Positions 62,199-64,000 of a DNA stretch of 64,000 nucleotides are shown here, in pieces. Each line of letters starts with the position of its first letter. Positions within the stretch are counted from its first letter, which is position 1. Below the pieces are notes generated by a model. It did not search any database and was not told where the DNA came from. It saw only the letters and a list, made by a program, of their open reading frames with translations. A program made the translations under genes and the position numbers. Source of the DNA: CAYYYG01 sp964490875 (GTDB lineage: Bacteria > Patescibacteriota > Microgenomatia > UBA1406 > GWC2-37-13). The stretch is from the NCBI GenBank assembly GCA_964490875.1, contig CAZBEF010000002.1:96075-160074 (forward strand). The letters run 5' to 3'.

Positions 62199-63653
62199 AT
62201 GCGCATACGCTGGACACTTATCTTTTTCATCACCGCAATAATTATGGCAGCAAACCTCTACCTGCTATACCACCAGTCCATCCGCCTCGACGAATCCCAA
62301 TCCATCAACCTTGCAACCAGACCTCTCGGAACACTCCTAAAATACAATGCTGGTGATGTTCACGTGCCGCTTTATTTCCTCTTGCTCCACTTCTGGATTC
62401 AAATATTCGGCACTAACGTACTTGCCATCCGAACCCTTTCGCTCATTTTTTTTATTCTCTCACTGCCATTTATTTACATCGTCGCAAAAGCATCAAGCAA
62501 CAAAAACATCGCCTTCCTCACCATTATCCTCATTATGCTTTCTCCATTCATTATGTGGTTTACCATGGAAGCGCGGATGTATACATTACTGATATTTGTT
62601 ACGATAATTAATCATTTTCTTTTTTTGCGGACCTATAACACCGATGGAGAACGGGGGAAAACGGAGTATGTATTAAGTGCCATTGCCGGACTTTACACCC
62701 ATTATTTCTTTATATTTCTTCTTGCCAGCCAAGCTATTTATGTCTTATATGAGAGACTCTATATCAAGAAATCCAGATTTACCAAAACATATTTTGCGCT
62801 TTTATTTACTTCTTTCCTATTCTTCGTTCCGTGGATAATATACGTCTTAATTCAAGGTAAAATTACCAATACCCAGCCATTACTTGCTAAACCCACCACT
62901 TACAATATATTTCAGACACTGATAAATTTTGTCTTCGGATTTCAGAAATACAATATCCAGACAGTACTTATTTCCATGTGGCCGCTTCTGATTGTTCTAT
63001 TTTTTGTAGTCTTTACACAAAAACGTAAGATTCAGATTCGAAATATTGAATATTTTCTTATTACCACATTTGTGCCGGTGATTCTGGTGTTTGTCATTTC
63101 TTATTTCCGGCCGATTTTTCTTCCCCGGTATCTTATTTTTGTAACTCCAACAATGTTTCTTATTCTGGCCTGGCTTATTATAAATGCCAGCAAATCGCTC
63201 ACTTCATTGGTGCCTATGGCGCTGCTTGCCGTGATGATTTTGTTTCTTGTGTATCAGAATAGTTCTTCCGCTACGCCGGTAAAAGAAGACTATCAGGATG
63301 TGGTAGCGTATCTGAATACGACAGTTCATCCGCAGGACTTAATTGCTGTCTCGGCTCCGTTCACCGTGTATCCTATTGAATACTATTACAACGGCGCGGC
63401 ACGCATAACAACCATTCCCGCGTGGGACAGATTTAATGAAGAAGGAGAAGGTATACCAGCATATGATCCTACAAAAATAACACAGCAGCTGAAGTCTTAC
63501 GAGGGTGAATATGATAGACTATTTGTGGTTCTTTCGTACGACCAAGGATACGAACAGGATCTGATACAATATCTCGACACTCATTACCACCGGCTCGACA
63601 AAAAAAATTTCCCGCCAACAATCGAAGTAAGAATTTATAAAATGAGATATTAA
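62199..63653 (+). CDS. GT-C glycosyltransferase (PMT/ArnT-like)
   Basis: The protein has 484 residues and about 11 helices. SIRLDESQSINLATRP carries the DE catalytic pair, GDVHVPLYFLLLHFW is the conserved second loop, and WFTMEARMYTLLIF the (Q/E)ARxY motif. The soluble C-terminal tail (about 365-484) resembles the similar GT-C at 5829. It follows a repeat by 10 bp. Confidence 0.9.
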   Translation: MRIRWTLIFFITAIIMAANLYLLYHQSIRLDESQSINLATRPLGTLLKYNAGDVHVPLYFLLLHFWIQIFGTNVLAIRTLSLIFFILSLPFIYIVAKASSNKNIAFLTIILIMLSPFIMWFTMEARMYTLLIFVTIINHFLFLRTYNTDGERGKTEYVLSAIAGLYTHYFFIFLLASQAIYVLYERLYIKKSRFTKTYFALLFTSFLFFVPWIIYVLIQGKITNTQPLLAKPTTYNIFQTLINFVFGFQKYNIQTVLISMWPLLIVLFFVVFTQKRKIQIRNIEYFLITTFVPVILVFVISYFRPIFLPRYLIFVTPTMFLILAWLIINASKSLTSLVPMALLAVMILFLVYQNSSSATPVKEDYQDVVAYLNTTVHPQDLIAVSAPFTVYPIEYYYNGAARITTIPAWDRFNEEGEGIPAYDPTKITQQLKSYEGEYDRLFVVLSYDQGYEQDLIQYLDTHYHRLDKKNFPPTIEVRIYKMRY

Positions 63654-63837
63654 GTGGCAGGTGGCGCGAGTATAGGGATCCCATCAGCGCGCAATGACCG
63701 TTAAGGTTGCAAACCAACTTAGGAAGAACACGAGACATTACCGTTTCAGGCTGCCAACTATAGAAACACATCTCAAATGAGCACTGATGGGAAAATACGA
63801 GCGACGGTCCCTGCCAATTAAATAATTTTTAAATTGT
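63654..63837. repeat. Repeat-derived gap with short shared element
   Basis: The gap holds a CGCGAGTATAGGGATCCCAT-type palindrome and, near its end (about 63795-63817), the segment ATACGAGCGACGGTCCCTGC, which also occurs at 13008-13030 before gmd. No gene is seen. Confidence 0.65.
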
Positions 63838-64000
63838 ATGAAACCCATAAACTATCAGCTCCAATTCGAACCAAACCTCAAAACCTTCACCTTCCAAGGA
63901 TATGAATTACTTACTTTTGAAATTACAGAACCCGTTGATTCCATTCAACTCGACTCAGTTGACCTTGTCATCCAAACCTGTGAATTAAAAGATTCAGACT
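63838..64000 (+). CDS. M1-family aminopeptidase-like protein, 3'-truncated
   Basis: Only the first 54 codons are in the window. INYQLQFEPNLKTFTFQGYE matches the beta-sandwich N-terminal domain of M1 (aminopeptidase N-type) metallopeptidases (Y-x-L-x4-P-D-L-x3-FSG pattern). The zinc-binding part lies beyond the edge, so the call is provisional. Confidence 0.6.
   Translation, partial: MKPINYQLQFEPNLKTFTFQGYELLTFEITEPVDSIQLDSVDLVIQTCELKDSD

Noticed and set aside
1..64000. CRISPR array or cas genes
   Set aside because: No regularly spaced direct repeats and no Cas motifs were seen; the repeats are dispersed and palindromic.
1..64000. Recoded TGA (genetic code 25)
   Set aside because: TGA ends several intact genes (for example 931-933, 23939-23941) and does not interrupt conserved frames.

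Overview
ORGANISM. Coding is dense and AT-rich, with very short or absent intergenic gaps, almost no Shine-Dalgarno sequences, many envelope glycosyltransferases, many one-off hypothetical genes and families of short palindromic interspersed repeats. This points to a Candidate Phyla Radiation (Patescibacteria) genome, most likely Microgenomates-like; that is inference from gene content and style. TGA is used as an ordinary stop (for example at 931-933), so the recoded-UGA lineages (Gracilibacteria, Absconditabacteria) are disfavoured.

LAYOUT. 1-12 kb is an envelope glycan cluster: a GT4 cut by the window edge, GT-C type multispanning transferases, GT2 enzymes, two flippases, a hexapeptide acyltransferase and a membrane protein with an IPT/TIG-like domain. 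12-18.4 kb holds sugar metabolism: an aldose-1-epimerase-like protein, GDP-mannose 4,6-dehydratase, a hexokinase-like kinase, GlmS with a structured 5' leader behind a consensus promoter, and a second SIS-domain protein. 18.5-33.5 kb mixes a third flippase, another GT-C enzyme carrying in-frame repeat insertions, an LCP protein, HD and HIT proteins, tRNA-Gly, an orphan DRE-TIM metallolyase, GalE, two GT2 enzymes, a DUF2079 protein and a tyrosine recombinase. 33.8-41.5 kb holds tRNA-Ser and tRNA-Leu, a rhomboid protease, PAP2, two M29-like paralogues (one without its metal ligands) and a secreted trypsin-like protease. 41.5-46.4 kb is a nuclease/methylase block: a PD-(D/E)XK protein, a very AT-rich convergent methyltransferase/putative endonuclease pair, a membrane-anchored Mrr-like nuclease and a methyltransferase-like protein. 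46.6-51.7 kb has a tandem FtsK-gamma DNA-binding protein without a motor, an EEP nuclease, a YjjX-type NTPase, a DUF892 ferritin-like protein and an AlkA-like glycosylase. 51.7-63.7 kb is an extracellular polysaccharide region: dockerin-tailed SGNH hydrolase, GH5-CBM2 endoglucanase, M23 peptidase, peroxiredoxin, Pro/Thr/Ser-rich surface protein, GH8 plus a cellulose-synthase-like GT2, and a GT-C protein. The window ends in the first codons of an M1-like aminopeptidase.

HOW IT WORKS TOGETHER. Nucleotide-sugar enzymes (GMD, GalE, GlmS), lipid-linked GT2s, GT-C transferases, three flippases and an LCP ligase-like protein could together build, export and attach a surface glycan. The GH8/cellulose-synthase pair with secreted GH5-CBM2 and dockerin proteins suggests a second, beta-glucan surface system.

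MAIN OBSERVATIONS. (1) A -10 box lies about 6 nt before many start codons, implying leaderless mRNA. (2) GlmS has a structured leader with partial resemblance to the glmS ribozyme core. (3) Palindromic repeats have entered coding sequence in frame. (4) An M29 pair includes a likely pseudoenzyme, and a relic duplication forms the C-terminus of the other copy. (5) A double FtsK-gamma protein stands alone. (6) One near-palindromic -10 appears to serve two divergent genes.
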